This document shows, piece by piece, positions 9,473 to 17,321 of a DNA stretch of 64,000 nt. The notes under the pieces were generated by a model. That model did no database searches, was not told the origin of the DNA, and was given only the letters and a program-made list of their open reading frames with translations. Positions within the stretch are counted from its first letter, which is position 1, and every line of letters starts with the position of its first letter. Source of the DNA: an uncultured Lachnospiraceae bacterium (GTDB lineage Bacteria > Bacillota > Clostridia > Lachnospirales > Lachnospiraceae). Both the position numbers and the translations under genes were made by a program. Location of the stretch: assembly GCA_947382625.1 (NCBI GenBank), contig CANDAG010000004.1, positions 1 through 64,000 of the forward strand, given 5' to 3'.

Positions 9473-10803
9473 ATGAAAGTGTCCTGCTTCTGGATAATTA
9501 TTCTGAGGATGGTAAAAATTTGTATCTGTCATTCCGGCAGGCAGGAAATAAAATCCCGACAGTAGTGATCAACGATGAAGGATTCCTTCCGGAGGAGATT
9601 ATGTCGGTATACGGATTCTTTTTGGGGGATTATAAAGGGACGCCTGGAAGAAGAGCTGAGCCGAGATACTTTGATGAAATCACAGTACCGGACTATTGGG
9701 AGATCAGTGGAACTAATAGTATGGGAAATATCTATGATCTTTACCGGGAGCGTGGCAGGATATTCTATACGGAGCCAAAGCATAAGCGTCTGGTGAGGGT
9801 AGTTGACTGGTATGATGATAAGGGAGTTGCCCGGTTCAGTGATCATTATAATTGCTATGGAGCGATTTATGCCAGAACCGCTTTTGACGCAAAGGGTAAA
9901 AAATTTAATAAATCCTATTTTTCAGCAGAAGGAGAAGAGGTTATCGTAGAGAATTATGTGACAGGGGATATCATTCTTAATGAAAAGGGTAAAATACATA
10001 TTTTTCATACCAAAACCGATTTCGTAATCTATTTTTTGAAAAGAGCAGACTTGCTCAGAGACAGGATTTTTTTTAATTCGCTTTCGACCCCCTTTTTTGT
10101 GTCAGAGAAGCTTAAGGCACCGGAGAAAAAGGATGTATTGTTCTGGCAGGAGCCGATTGGGACAGAAATTCCCGGGAATATGCAGATTATTTTGAGAGGA
10201 CAGGCCAGCAGAACATCCTCTATTGTTGTACAAAAGCGAAGCGCCTATGAGAGACTGTTGGCACTTGGAGCAGAAAGAGATTTATTGCGAAAAATGGGGT
10301 TTTGCTATTCCTTCGAGAGAAGTAATTCCTATGGAACAGAAGCGCTTATCTGTACCAATTCTGACAGGATCGAACATTGCCGTGAGATTGTGGAAGCATT
10401 GCCTGAAATGCATTTTCACATTGCAGCGTTGACAGAAATGTCTTCCAAGCTTACAGAGATGGGAGGTTATCCGAATGTGAGTCTCTATCCAAATGTGAGG
10501 ATGGATATTTTAGACGAACTGTTTGGCAAGTGCGATTATTATCTGGATATCAATTATGGGGCAGAAATTGTATCTGCCATCCGCAGGGCGTTTTTGCAGA
10601 ATCAGCTTATCTTTGCATTTCAGGAGACGATGCATAGCCGGGATTTCGTGGCACAGGAGCATATCTTTACAGCAGAAACAGCGGGAAAAATGATTCGGGA
10701 AATCAAAAATATGATGGAAAACAAAGAAAAAATGGATGATCATCTGAAGCTTCAACATGAAATGGCAATGGCGGAAGTACCAGAGGCATATCTGCAGGTA
10801 TAG
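9451..10803 (+). CDS. gtfB: Accessory Sec glycosylation chaperone GtfB
   Basis: A 450-residue GtfB-type co-glycosyltransferase. GtfB holds the unglycosylated substrate and activates GtfA. The start is GTG 9451 preceded by GAGGAGGTGG, overlapping gtfA by 22 bases. A downstream ATG at 9473 is in another frame and is not the start. Landmarks include GNMQIILRGQAS, the EHCREIVE segment and a C-terminal DYYLDINYGAEIVSA segment. It shares these with the next gene, so the two are paralogues. Confidence 0.87.
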   Translation: MAEDFGVNESVLLLDNYSEDGKNLYLSFRQAGNKIPTVVINDEGFLPEEIMSVYGFFLGDYKGTPGRRAEPRYFDEITVPDYWEISGTNSMGNIYDLYRERGRIFYTEPKHKRLVRVVDWYDDKGVARFSDHYNCYGAIYARTAFDAKGKKFNKSYFSAEGEEVIVENYVTGDIILNEKGKIHIFHTKTDFVIYFLKRADLLRDRIFFNSLSTPFFVSEKLKAPEKKDVLFWQEPIGTEIPGNMQIILRGQASRTSSIVVQKRSAYERLLALGAERDLLRKMGFCYSFERSNSYGTEALICTNSDRIEHCREIVEALPEMHFHIAALTEMSSKLTEMGGYPNVSLYPNVRMDILDELFGKCDYYLDINYGAEIVSAIRRAFLQNQLIFAFQETMHSRDFVAQEHIFTAETAGKMIREIKNMMENKEKMDDHLKLQHEMAMAEVPEAYLQV

Positions 10804-10836
10804 TTAAGAGGATGTTTACACAGGGAGGAAAACAGT

Positions 10837-12252
10837 ATGGCTGAAAAAGAGGATAAGGTAATACTTTTTTTTGAAAAGTATTCCGAAAAAGGCCGAAAAC
10901 TGCATGAATCTTTCAAAGTGGCGGGATGCGAATATCCGGTTTTGGTGGTGGAGGAAGATGGATTTCTTCCGGATGGCGTGGAATCTATCTATGGATTTTA
11001 TCTGGACGATTCCAAATTTCAGCCAGGTGTGAAAGCAAAGCCAAAGCATAAGGAAGACATTTCGTTGGAGCAGGAATTTCAGGAAAATCATTTGACTGGA
11101 AGAGTCATTATGCTGGATAGGGATCGGGAAGAATTGCTTTATGGGTGGCCGGTATGGCCACAGATTGTGAAAGCTGTAGATTGGTTGGATAAGAATAATG
11201 TGATCCGGATATCAGAGCACTATAACCGTTATGGAATGCGGTATGCGAGAACATTATATGACGGGAATGGCAGAAGAATCAGCAAGTCCTATTATTCGGT
11301 GAGCGGACAGGAAGTGATTCTGGAAAACTGCATTGAGGGAAGTATTGTCCTGCAAGTAGAAGATAAAAAGATTTTTTTCAATACAAAGGCAGATTTTGCA
11401 GCATTCTATTTTCAGAAAGAGGATATGGAGTATACAAGGCTTTTTTATAATACTCTCGCGATACCTTATCTTGTATCCCTGAAGATTGGACAACCGGCAA
11501 AAAAAGATATTTTATTCTGGGTAGATCCTTTAGGAGAGGGCATTCCGGGAAATATGCAGATGATTTTGAAAGGACAGGCCGGAAGAACTGCGCAGATTAT
11601 CGTGCAGGGAAAGCAAATTTATAACAGACTTATGGAATTGGGAGTGGATTCAGGAAAGGTGCATCAGCTTGGATTTCTCTATCCATTTAACCAAAAGCAT
11701 TCTTGCGAGAGGGGAAAACTAATCCGCACCCTGAAAACAGAATATGCACACAGATCAGAAGCATTGATCTGCACGAATTCCGAACAGATAGAGCATTGCC
11801 GTGAAATAGTGGAGAGGTTGCCGCAGATACAATTCCATATTGCTGCGCGAACGTCAATGTCAGCGAAACTAATGGCAATGGGAGATTATGAAAATGTGAG
11901 ATTGTGGCCGAATATCACAAGAAAGAATCTGGAGGAGTTGTATGCATCATGTGATTTCTTCTTAGATATTAATCATGGAATAGAAATTGTCTCAGCTGTT
12001 CGCAGGGCTTTCCTCAATGATTTGCTGATCTTTGCCTTTTATGAGACAGTACATAATAGAGAATATGTGGCAGAGGAATACATTTATCCAGCAGCAGATA
12101 CAGAAGGAATGGTTGCAGAGATAGAGAAGGTTATGAAAGACGAAAAATTGTTAGCCGCAGGACTGGCTTTGCAGCATGCCGCGGCAATGGCTGAAAATGA
12201 TGACCCTGCAGGAATGTTGAAATATCAGATGGCTCGGTATTTGACAGATTGA
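10837..12252 (+). CDS. gtfB: Second GtfB-like glycosylation chaperone (tandem paralogue)
   Basis: A 471-residue protein with the same architecture as the preceding gene. Shared segments include EDGFLPDGVESIYGF versus DEGFLPEEIMSVYGF, GNMQMILKGQAG versus GNMQIILRGQAS, EHCREIVE and DINHGIEIVSA versus DINYGAEIVSA. It carries small insertions, for example near residues 85-110. It starts at ATG 10837 after GGGAGGAAAACAGT, 33 bases after gtfB. Known loci normally have one gtfB, so this copy may form an alternative GtfA complex or act on different repeats; that is inference. Confidence 0.85.
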   Translation: MAEKEDKVILFFEKYSEKGRKLHESFKVAGCEYPVLVVEEDGFLPDGVESIYGFYLDDSKFQPGVKAKPKHKEDISLEQEFQENHLTGRVIMLDRDREELLYGWPVWPQIVKAVDWLDKNNVIRISEHYNRYGMRYARTLYDGNGRRISKSYYSVSGQEVILENCIEGSIVLQVEDKKIFFNTKADFAAFYFQKEDMEYTRLFYNTLAIPYLVSLKIGQPAKKDILFWVDPLGEGIPGNMQMILKGQAGRTAQIIVQGKQIYNRLMELGVDSGKVHQLGFLYPFNQKHSCERGKLIRTLKTEYAHRSEALICTNSEQIEHCREIVERLPQIQFHIAARTSMSAKLMAMGDYENVRLWPNITRKNLEELYASCDFFLDINHGIEIVSAVRRAFLNDLLIFAFYETVHNREYVAEEYIYPAADTEGMVAEIEKVMKDEKLLAAGLALQHAAAMAENDDPAGMLKYQMARYLTD

Positions 12253-12296
12253 CTTTTAGAGTTGAGAAACATAAAAAAGTTTGTACATATTAGAAA

Positions 12297-12353
12297 GCAG
12301 TAAACAATCTATCAAAAGTATCTATTGAGAACTTATGATAGGTTGTTTACTGC
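12297..12353. terminator. Bidirectional terminator between gtfB paralogue and GT2 gene
   Basis: An 18-bp near-perfect stem: 12297-12314 pairs with 12336-12353, with one G-U pair and a 21-base loop. AT-rich flanks (ATTTTAT on the right) and the position between convergent genes fit a shared terminator. Confidence 0.75.
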
Positions 12354-12363
12354 ATTTTATAAA

Positions 12364-13440
12364 TCAACTGGCCTTCTGCTGTGCTTCCGGCAGAAGCCTG
12401 CTGATAATATATTGACATCGTGCGATATCATCTGGCTGGCTGATCCGGTTTTCAAAAAGCTGGCGTGACAGCCAATGAAGCATCTTGGCGGTTTGCTGGC
12501 GTACCATGTCGGGGCAGATCTTCAGAAGATATATTATGGTATCCTGTGAAAGGGCTCTCTGGATCTCAGCAAGGCATTCTGTAAGAGGTACATCACTGAT
12601 AGAAAGCCTATACCATGTATAGGACAGACTACTGTACAAATACTGTAATGTAACAGCGTACAGGCTTTTTTCATGGCAATCTCCTAGTCGATCCAGCATG
12701 GAACAGGCAAAGAGAAAAATGTTCCTGTTATTATCAATAAGTGCAGGATAATACTTGGTAGTGACAGAACCCGCACGATAACGATAATACAACAAATAAT
12801 GGGGGGTGAGACCGATTCGCTGACACTGTTCGTAATTGGCAAGAGTAAATGCAGTGTCCTCCGAGACATAATCCGGAGCGTTCAATCGATAGACAGAATA
12901 GTCGGCAATTCTTAAAATATCCATGCGGATCAGTCTTCCCCAGAGAGGCTGCAAGAATGGATATATTTGTGAAAAATAAGTACTATTTTCTGATATATGG
13001 TATACAATTTCTTTTTGAAGATTATAGGAGGGAGAAATCTTTCCACTTGACTCAAAGAAACTGTAATAGCCCGTGATAGCCATATCTAAATCGTTCTCCT
13101 CAGTAAAAGGCACAAGTGTTTCCAGATAATCAGATGCCCAGTAGTCATCGCTGTCTAACATGGTGAAATATTTGCCATTTCCATATTCTTTGATAAGTTC
13201 AGGGAGAAATCCGCGTTCGGAATTTGGTTTTTCCAAAATGCGAATACGGATGTCTTTGTCAGCATATTGCTTAATGATATCAAAAGTGCCGTCGGTAGAA
13301 CCATGGTTGCAGATAATATATTCAAAATAGGGATATGTCTGATTCAAAACACTCTCAATACATTCGCTGATATATTTTTCAGTGTTATAGGCCTGCGTAT
13401 AAACAGTGATTAAAGGGTGGTTTTCTTTTAGGTTTGTCAT
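12364..13440 (-). CDS. Family 2 glycosyltransferase
   Basis: A 358-residue GT-A enzyme with the GT2 opening (PLITVYTQAYN), the ENxxxY-like NTEKYI segment and a nucleotide-sugar-binding LDSDDY (DXD-like) motif. The start at 13440 (MTNLKENHPL) follows AAAGGAAA; a longer frame upstream to 13530 lacks a good site. The C-terminal third is helical and unassigned. It lies convergent to the accessory Sec genes and could extend the O-glycan on the repeat protein, as extra Gtf enzymes do in streptococcal loci, but its acceptor cannot be read from sequence. Confidence 0.8.
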   Translation of the reverse strand: MTNLKENHPLITVYTQAYNTEKYISECIESVLNQTYPYFEYIICNHGSTDGTFDIIKQYADKDIRIRILEKPNSERGFLPELIKEYGNGKYFTMLDSDDYWASDYLETLVPFTEENDLDMAITGYYSFFESSGKISPSYNLQKEIVYHISENSTYFSQIYPFLQPLWGRLIRMDILRIADYSVYRLNAPDYVSEDTAFTLANYEQCQRIGLTPHYLLYYRYRAGSVTTKYYPALIDNNRNIFLFACSMLDRLGDCHEKSLYAVTLQYLYSSLSYTWYRLSISDVPLTECLAEIQRALSQDTIIYLLKICPDMVRQQTAKMLHWLSRQLFENRISQPDDIARCQYIISRLLPEAQQKAS

Positions 13441-13595
13441 AGATTTTCCTTTCAAGAGATTGATTAGCATGTAACGGTCTACGAGTAGTTTTATATATTT
13501 ATTGAAGCATGATACTACTGGAATTGTCAAGGATTCTGTCAGTTTTGTATCGCTATTGCCTGGAATTTATGATTTATTAAATTCTACAAAACAGA

Positions 13596-13625
13596 TTGAC
13601 AATATGCCGAAGGTCCTGCTACACT
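13596..13625 (+). promoter_or_regulatory. Candidate sigma-A promoter upstream of nuclease remnant
   Basis: TTGACA (13596-13601) and TACACT (13620-13625) are separated by 18 bases. The intergenic stretch 13441-13707 holds nothing else I recognise. Confidence 0.35.
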
Positions 13626-13707
13626 TTAATTAAAGTTAAGAACTTCTTACGGAAATCCGTTCAAGTGATTTATCTGGATCATATCTTATCATCATAGTCT
13701 GAGTTTC

Positions 13708-14106
13708 TTGCTTTCAACATCACACTACAATTATATGGAAAGCTGGGAATGCATTGCCCGGAACATTCTGAAGGATTTCCTGACTGCACAGAAAGCAGAG
13801 GTAATAGCCATGTCGATTTATGAATATAACGAAGAATATGTGAAAAAGACTATTTATGAAGATGCACTGACAGAAGGAAAAGTAACAGTGAGAGCAGCAA
13901 TGATTGCTTCCATAAAGAAAATGCATTCCAAGGGCTTTTCATCAGAAGAGATTGCAGATTTGCTGGATCAGGAAAAGGAAGCGGTAGAGCAGATTCTGGA
14001 ATTGATAGAGGAAGATCCCCATGCGGATAATCTGACCATTGCGAGGAAAGCGATCGAAAGGGAGTCCCAGACAGAAAAAGCCGGAATACACACCGTTAAA
14101 GATTAG
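13708..14106 (+). pseudogene. C-terminal remnant of a PD-(D/E)XK (Rpn-like) transposase/nuclease
   Basis: A 132-residue frame containing DFLTAQKAEVIAMSIYEYNE and a following helical segment with KGFSSEEIADLL. These resemble the C-terminal tails of Rpn-type recombination-promoting nucleases common in Lachnospiraceae. The catalytic N-terminal nuclease domain is absent and no good ribosome site precedes the TTG at 13708 or the ATG at 13735. It is therefore most likely a truncated relic rather than a functional gene. A second tiny relic lies at 15280-15378, beyond metQ. Confidence 0.55.
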
Positions 14107-14153
14107 TACCATGGCAATAGGATATACCTATAACCAGTAAAATTTTTTAGATA

Positions 14154-14183
14154 TTGTACAAATATAAGGATTGATGCTATACT
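14154..14183 (+). promoter_or_regulatory. metQ promoter
   Basis: TTGTAC (14154-14159) and TATACT (14178-14183) with an 18-base spacer sit about 130 bases before metQ, leaving a long 5' leader that contains the 12-bp repeat array. Confidence 0.6.
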
Positions 14184-14198
14184 CTGTACTTGAACAAA

Positions 14199-14258
14199 CG
14201 CAGTAGCGTTCGTAGCAACGTTCGCAGTAGCGTTCACAGCAGTGCTCGTCGTTACGTT
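14199..14258 (+). repeat. Five phased 12-bp imperfect repeats in the metQ leader
   Basis: Units at 14199, 14211, 14223, 14235 and 14247; the first and third are identical (CGCAGTAGCGTT). AACG/CGTT ends make several short hairpins possible. ACAAACG before and CGTTTGT at the end form outer arms. The array lies in the predicted 5' UTR and does not match a SAM riboswitch or T-box that I recognise. Confidence 0.75.
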
Positions 14259-14316
14259 TGTATCAACATAACAAAAGCGGAGTTTTATCAGAGCTTTAAA
14301 TGAGGAGGAAAGTATC

Positions 14317-15129
14317 ATGAAAAAATTTTTAGGATTATTACTGACAGGAGCGCTTGCCGTAGGGGCCTTAAGTGGTTGCGGAGCAGGTGGCGGAGATGAG
14401 AAGGTGATCAAGGTGGCCGCATCTGCCACGCCCCATGCAGAGGTGCTTGAGCAGGCCAAGGCAATTTTGACAGAGCAGGGATATGATCTGCAGGTGACGG
14501 TTTTTGATGATTATGTACAGCCCAACGAGGTAGTGGAAAGCGGCGATTTTGATGCCAATTATTTTCAGCATATTCCTTACCTGGACAGCTTTAACGAGGA
14601 AAAGGGCACCCATCTGGTAAATGCAGGCGGTATCCACTATGAGCCCTTTGGGATTTATCCCGGAACCAAGAGCAGCCTTTCAGACGTGGCGGACGGCGAC
14701 AGCGTAGCGGTTCCCAACGATACCACCAATGAGGCGAGAGCGCTTCTGCTTTTGCAGGATAACGGACTTATTACCTTAAAGGACGGTGCCGGTCTTAACG
14801 CAACGGTAAATGATATCGCAGAAAATCCGCACAACCTTGAGATCGTTGAGCTGGAAGCCGCACAGGTGCCCAGAGTAGTGGATGAGGTAGCCTTTGTGGT
14901 ATTAAACGGCAATTATGCGTTGGAAGCAGGATTCTCCGTGGCAAAGGATGCCATTGCTTACGAGCAGTCAGATTCAGAGGCAGCCAAAACCTATGTGAAT
15001 GTGATCGCAGTAAAGGAAGGAAACGAGAATGCTGCCAAGATCAAGGCACTGGTGGATGTGCTTAAGTCGGATGATATTAAGAACTACATAAACGATACCT
15101 ATGATGGAGCAGTGATACCTTTTGCATAA
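14317..15129 (+). CDS. metQ: MetQ/NlpA-family methionine-type ABC substrate-binding lipoprotein
   Basis: A 270-residue lipoprotein: signal peptide MKKFLGLLLTGALAVGALSG with lipobox ALSGC (Cys21), then the NlpA fold with landmarks such as FDANYFQHIPYLD and VPNDTTNEARALLLLQ. The family binds D/L-methionine and feeds the MetNI importer. No metN or metI is nearby, so the permease and ATPase must be elsewhere or this is an orphan binding protein. ATG 14317 follows GGAGGAAAG. A LysR gene lies downstream on the same strand. Confidence 0.88.
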   Translation: MKKFLGLLLTGALAVGALSGCGAGGGDEKVIKVAASATPHAEVLEQAKAILTEQGYDLQVTVFDDYVQPNEVVESGDFDANYFQHIPYLDSFNEEKGTHLVNAGGIHYEPFGIYPGTKSSLSDVADGDSVAVPNDTTNEARALLLLQDNGLITLKDGAGLNATVNDIAENPHNLEIVELEAAQVPRVVDEVAFVVLNGNYALEAGFSVAKDAIAYEQSDSEAAKTYVNVIAVKEGNENAAKIKALVDVLKSDDIKNYINDTYDGAVIPFA

Positions 15130-15158
15130 AAATATTTTTTAAGAGAATAAAGCAGCTA

Positions 15159-15201
15159 TTCAGCCCAGGACTTTGCAGAAGGTGCAAAAGCCTGGGCTGA
15201 A
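15159..15201 (+). terminator. Stem-loop downstream of metQ
   Basis: TTCAGCCCAGG pairs with CCTGGGCTGAA, and an inner CTTTGCA/TGCAAAAG arm extends the stem. There is no strong T-run after it. It probably ends or stabilises the metQ transcript. Confidence 0.6.
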
Positions 15202-15279
15202 CTGATAGAGTAGTACTCTATTGGGGGAAAAGCAGGATGGCTTGACGAACAGGGAATTAAAGAGGAGGATGAAATTACC

Positions 15280-15378
15280 ATGTGTGAATTATTTGACCAG
15301 TATGAGCGGAAAGGCAGAAGCGAGGGTCTGGGGACGACTGTCAGTAAATATGAGGAAGCTCTTAAAGCTGTGAAGTGA
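15280..15378 (+). pseudogene. 32-codon remnant resembling an Rpn-type nuclease tail
   Basis: ATG 15280 follows AGAGGAGGATGAAATTACC and encodes MCELFDQYERKGRSEG and 16 further residues. The Cys-Glu-Leu-Phe-Asp-x-Tyr-Glu pattern followed by a Gly/Glu-rich stretch is typical of the end region of PD-(D/E)XK transposase-type proteins. The good ribosome site means a short peptide may still be made. It could also be a genuine small leader ORF for the LysR gene, which starts 22 bases on. Confidence 0.4.
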
Positions 15379-15400
15379 CAGAAAGGAGGCCAAAACCCAC

Positions 15401-16309
15401 ATGACACTGACACAACTCAGATATGTACTTGCGGTAGCGGATACCCATTCCATGAATGAAGCGGCCAGAACCCTTTTTATTGCCCAGCCCAGCCTTTCTC
15501 AGGCGGTGAAGGAGCTGGAGGAGGAGATCGGGATCACTCTTTTTAACAGAAGCAACAGAGGCGTCAGGATCACTCCGGAAGGAGAGGAGTTTCTGGGCTA
15601 TGCCAGGCAGGTGGTGGAGCAGTACCGGCTGGTGGAGGACCGTTATATCGAAAAAAGGAACAGTAAGAAGAAGTTCAGCGTCTCCATGCAGCACTATACC
15701 TTTGCGGTAAAGGCCTTTGTGGAAATGGTAAAGCAGTTCGGCATGGATGAATATGAGTTTGCCGCTCATGAGACCAAGACCTATGAGGTGATCGAGGATG
15801 TAAAGAATTTCAGGAGCGAGATCGGCGTCCTTTATCTGAATGATTTTAACAGAGCCGTGCTGACCAAGCTTTTTCAGGAGTCAGAGGTGGAATTCCACGA
15901 GATATTGAAGTGTGGGATTTACGTCTATATGTGGAAGGGGCATCCTCTTGCAAATAAAAAAGAAATTGCCATGGAGGAGCTGGACGAGTATCCCTGCCTT
16001 TCCTTTGACCAGGGCGTCAACAACTCCTTTTATTTTGCGGAGGAGGTGCTGAGCACCTATGCATACAAACGGCTGATCAAGGCTAATGACAGAGCTACTC
16101 TGTTAAATCTGATGGTAGGGCTCAACGGTTTTACCCTGTGCTCCGGTATTATCTGCGAAAGCTTAAACGGCTCCGATTACTGTGCGGTAAAGCTAAAATC
16201 CGATGAGGTTATGACCATCGGATACCTGAAAAGAAAAGGGGCCGCCATCAGCCCCTTAGGACAAAAATACTTAGAAGAGATTGAAAAATTCAGGGAGAGT
16301 GTGATGTAG
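15401..16309 (+). CDS. LysR-family transcriptional regulator
   Basis: A 302-residue regulator: N-terminal winged helix-turn-helix (MTLTQLRYVLAVADTHSMNE, then AARTLFIAQPSLSQAVKELE) and a LysR substrate-binding domain from about residue 90. It starts after AAAGGAGGCC. It follows metQ on the same strand and may regulate sulphur amino-acid uptake, but the effector is unknown. Its stop is 15 bases before the first 36-bp repeat. Confidence 0.87.
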   Translation: MTLTQLRYVLAVADTHSMNEAARTLFIAQPSLSQAVKELEEEIGITLFNRSNRGVRITPEGEEFLGYARQVVEQYRLVEDRYIEKRNSKKKFSVSMQHYTFAVKAFVEMVKQFGMDEYEFAAHETKTYEVIEDVKNFRSEIGVLYLNDFNRAVLTKLFQESEVEFHEILKCGIYVYMWKGHPLANKKEIAMEELDEYPCLSFDQGVNNSFYFAEEVLSTYAYKRLIKANDRATLLNLMVGLNGFTLCSGIICESLNGSDYCAVKLKSDEVMTIGYLKRKGAAISPLGQKYLEEIEKFRESVM

Positions 16310-16324
16310 AGCCGCAAAGCGCTT

Positions 16325-16440
16325 TTTGATCAATAAGCCAGTTCAGGAAGCGTGGCGGCGTTTGATCAATAAGCTGGTTCAGGAAGCGTGGCGGCGTTTG
16401 ATCAATAAGCTGGCCAGCGAAGCGTGACAGCGTTTGATGA
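16325..16440. repeat. 36-bp direct repeat array, left of exosortase gene
   Basis: TTTGATCAATAAGC occurs at 16325, 16361 and 16397, with a partial copy at 16433, so the spacing is exactly 36 bases. Each unit carries a GAAGCGTG(G/A)C core and ATCAA/TTTGAT arms that could pair. The array runs into the 3' end of the exosortase CDS. Confidence 0.9.
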
Positions 16441-17293
16441 TATTGGGAAAAGCGGCCAGCATAAGTATCACGGCACATACAAAGCTGACCAGTGCGGCAT
16501 AATCCCGGAATTGTCCGGATTCGCTTCCGGAAGCTCTGTTTAAGAGGGGAATCCCCAGCACAAAAAAGAAATACCAGCAGGCGGGGCGAAGAAGCCCTGG
16601 CACAAAACCGGCGTCTGGGTGACAATGGGCAGTCCGGGAAATCCTGAGGGTTACCCTGTCAGCAAGCTGATAAATGATCAGAAGGGAAGAAAAGTAGACC
16701 ACAGTTCCGATCAGAGTGTGAAGAAGGGAGTCTCCGGCGCCACCGGGTTCCCAGACACCCCATCCTTCCAGAAGCATGGGAAGCTCAATGGATACAATGA
16801 TGCGCAGTCCGTTGACCAAAATGGTCAGAAGATAGGAAATTCCGAAGCCTCCTAACATAAAGGTTAAACCGGAAGAAATCCTTTTTTCCGGTACAATTCG
16901 GTGGAGAAAAGAGAAAATAAGGGCGGCGGCAGTAATGAGCATGAACTGAAAGCCGCTACAGGAGCGGGCAATGATAAAACGAAGGTCATGGTTTACATAG
17001 CCGATATGGGGAATGTTCTTGAAGGAAATCCCGCTAAGGACCCGCACCCACCATGCGGTGGGTGCAAGGAGCCACTTAAGGTCAGTGCTGTCGGCATTCC
17101 GGTAAAAAAGCTTAAGGAAGAATAAAGCGGTCAACGTGACCAGATAGATCCGGCCATATTGCTGTATCCGGTTTTTTATATCAATAAGCTGTCTCGCGGA
17201 GTGTGGCAGCGTTTGATCAATAAGCCGGTTTGCGGAGCATGACAGCGTTTGATGATCTTCAGAAAAGATTTTCCAGGTCTTAAAAGGCTTCAT
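16379..17293 (-). CDS. Exosortase-family transmembrane cysteine protease
   Basis: A 304-residue polytopic membrane protein with the exosortase catalytic triad: Cys112 in ARSCSGFQF, Arg164 in NGLRIIVSI and His192 in LHTLIGTV. Exosortases cleave and sort proteins bearing a C-terminal short motif, one transmembrane helix and a basic tail. The gene lies 28 bases after a VIT/vWA protein with exactly such a tail, so the two form a dedicated enzyme-substrate pair. The start at 17293 follows AAAGGAT. Residues about 14-39 and 285-304 are encoded by 36-bp repeats, and the stop codon also falls in a repeat, so the termini are atypical. The subtype is not certain. Confidence 0.8.
   Translation of the reverse strand: MKPFKTWKIFSEDHQTLSCSANRLIDQTLPHSARQLIDIKNRIQQYGRIYLVTLTALFFLKLFYRNADSTDLKWLLAPTAWWVRVLSGISFKNIPHIGYVNHDLRFIIARSCSGFQFMLITAAALIFSFLHRIVPEKRISSGLTFMLGGFGISYLLTILVNGLRIIVSIELPMLLEGWGVWEPGGAGDSLLHTLIGTVVYFSSLLIIYQLADRVTLRISRTAHCHPDAGFVPGLLRPACWYFFFVLGIPLLNRASGSESGQFRDYAALVSFVCAVILMLAAFPNIIKRCHASLASLLIKRRHAS
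17176..17255. repeat. 36-bp direct repeats, right end of exosortase gene
   Basis: Units are phased at 17176 (degenerate), 17212 and 17248 (partial). They share the ATCAATAAGC...GCAGCGTTTGAT layout and the orientation of the 16.3-kb array. They lie inside the 5' part of the exosortase coding region. Confidence 0.85.
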
Positions 17294-17321
17294 GTTCGCA
17301 TATCCTTTCTACGTTTTTTCA

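Noticed and set aside
14199-14258. Short repeats upstream of metQ as CRISPR or as a SAM riboswitch/T-box
   Set aside because: Units are contiguous 12-mers without spacers; the conserved features of S-box or T-box leaders are not visible.
16619-17125. Small plus-strand frames within the exosortase gene
   Set aside because: Low-complexity products with no site, antisense to the triad-bearing exosortase.
16325-17255. 36-bp direct repeats as a CRISPR array
   Set aside because: Repeat units abut one another with no unique spacers, and no cas genes are present.
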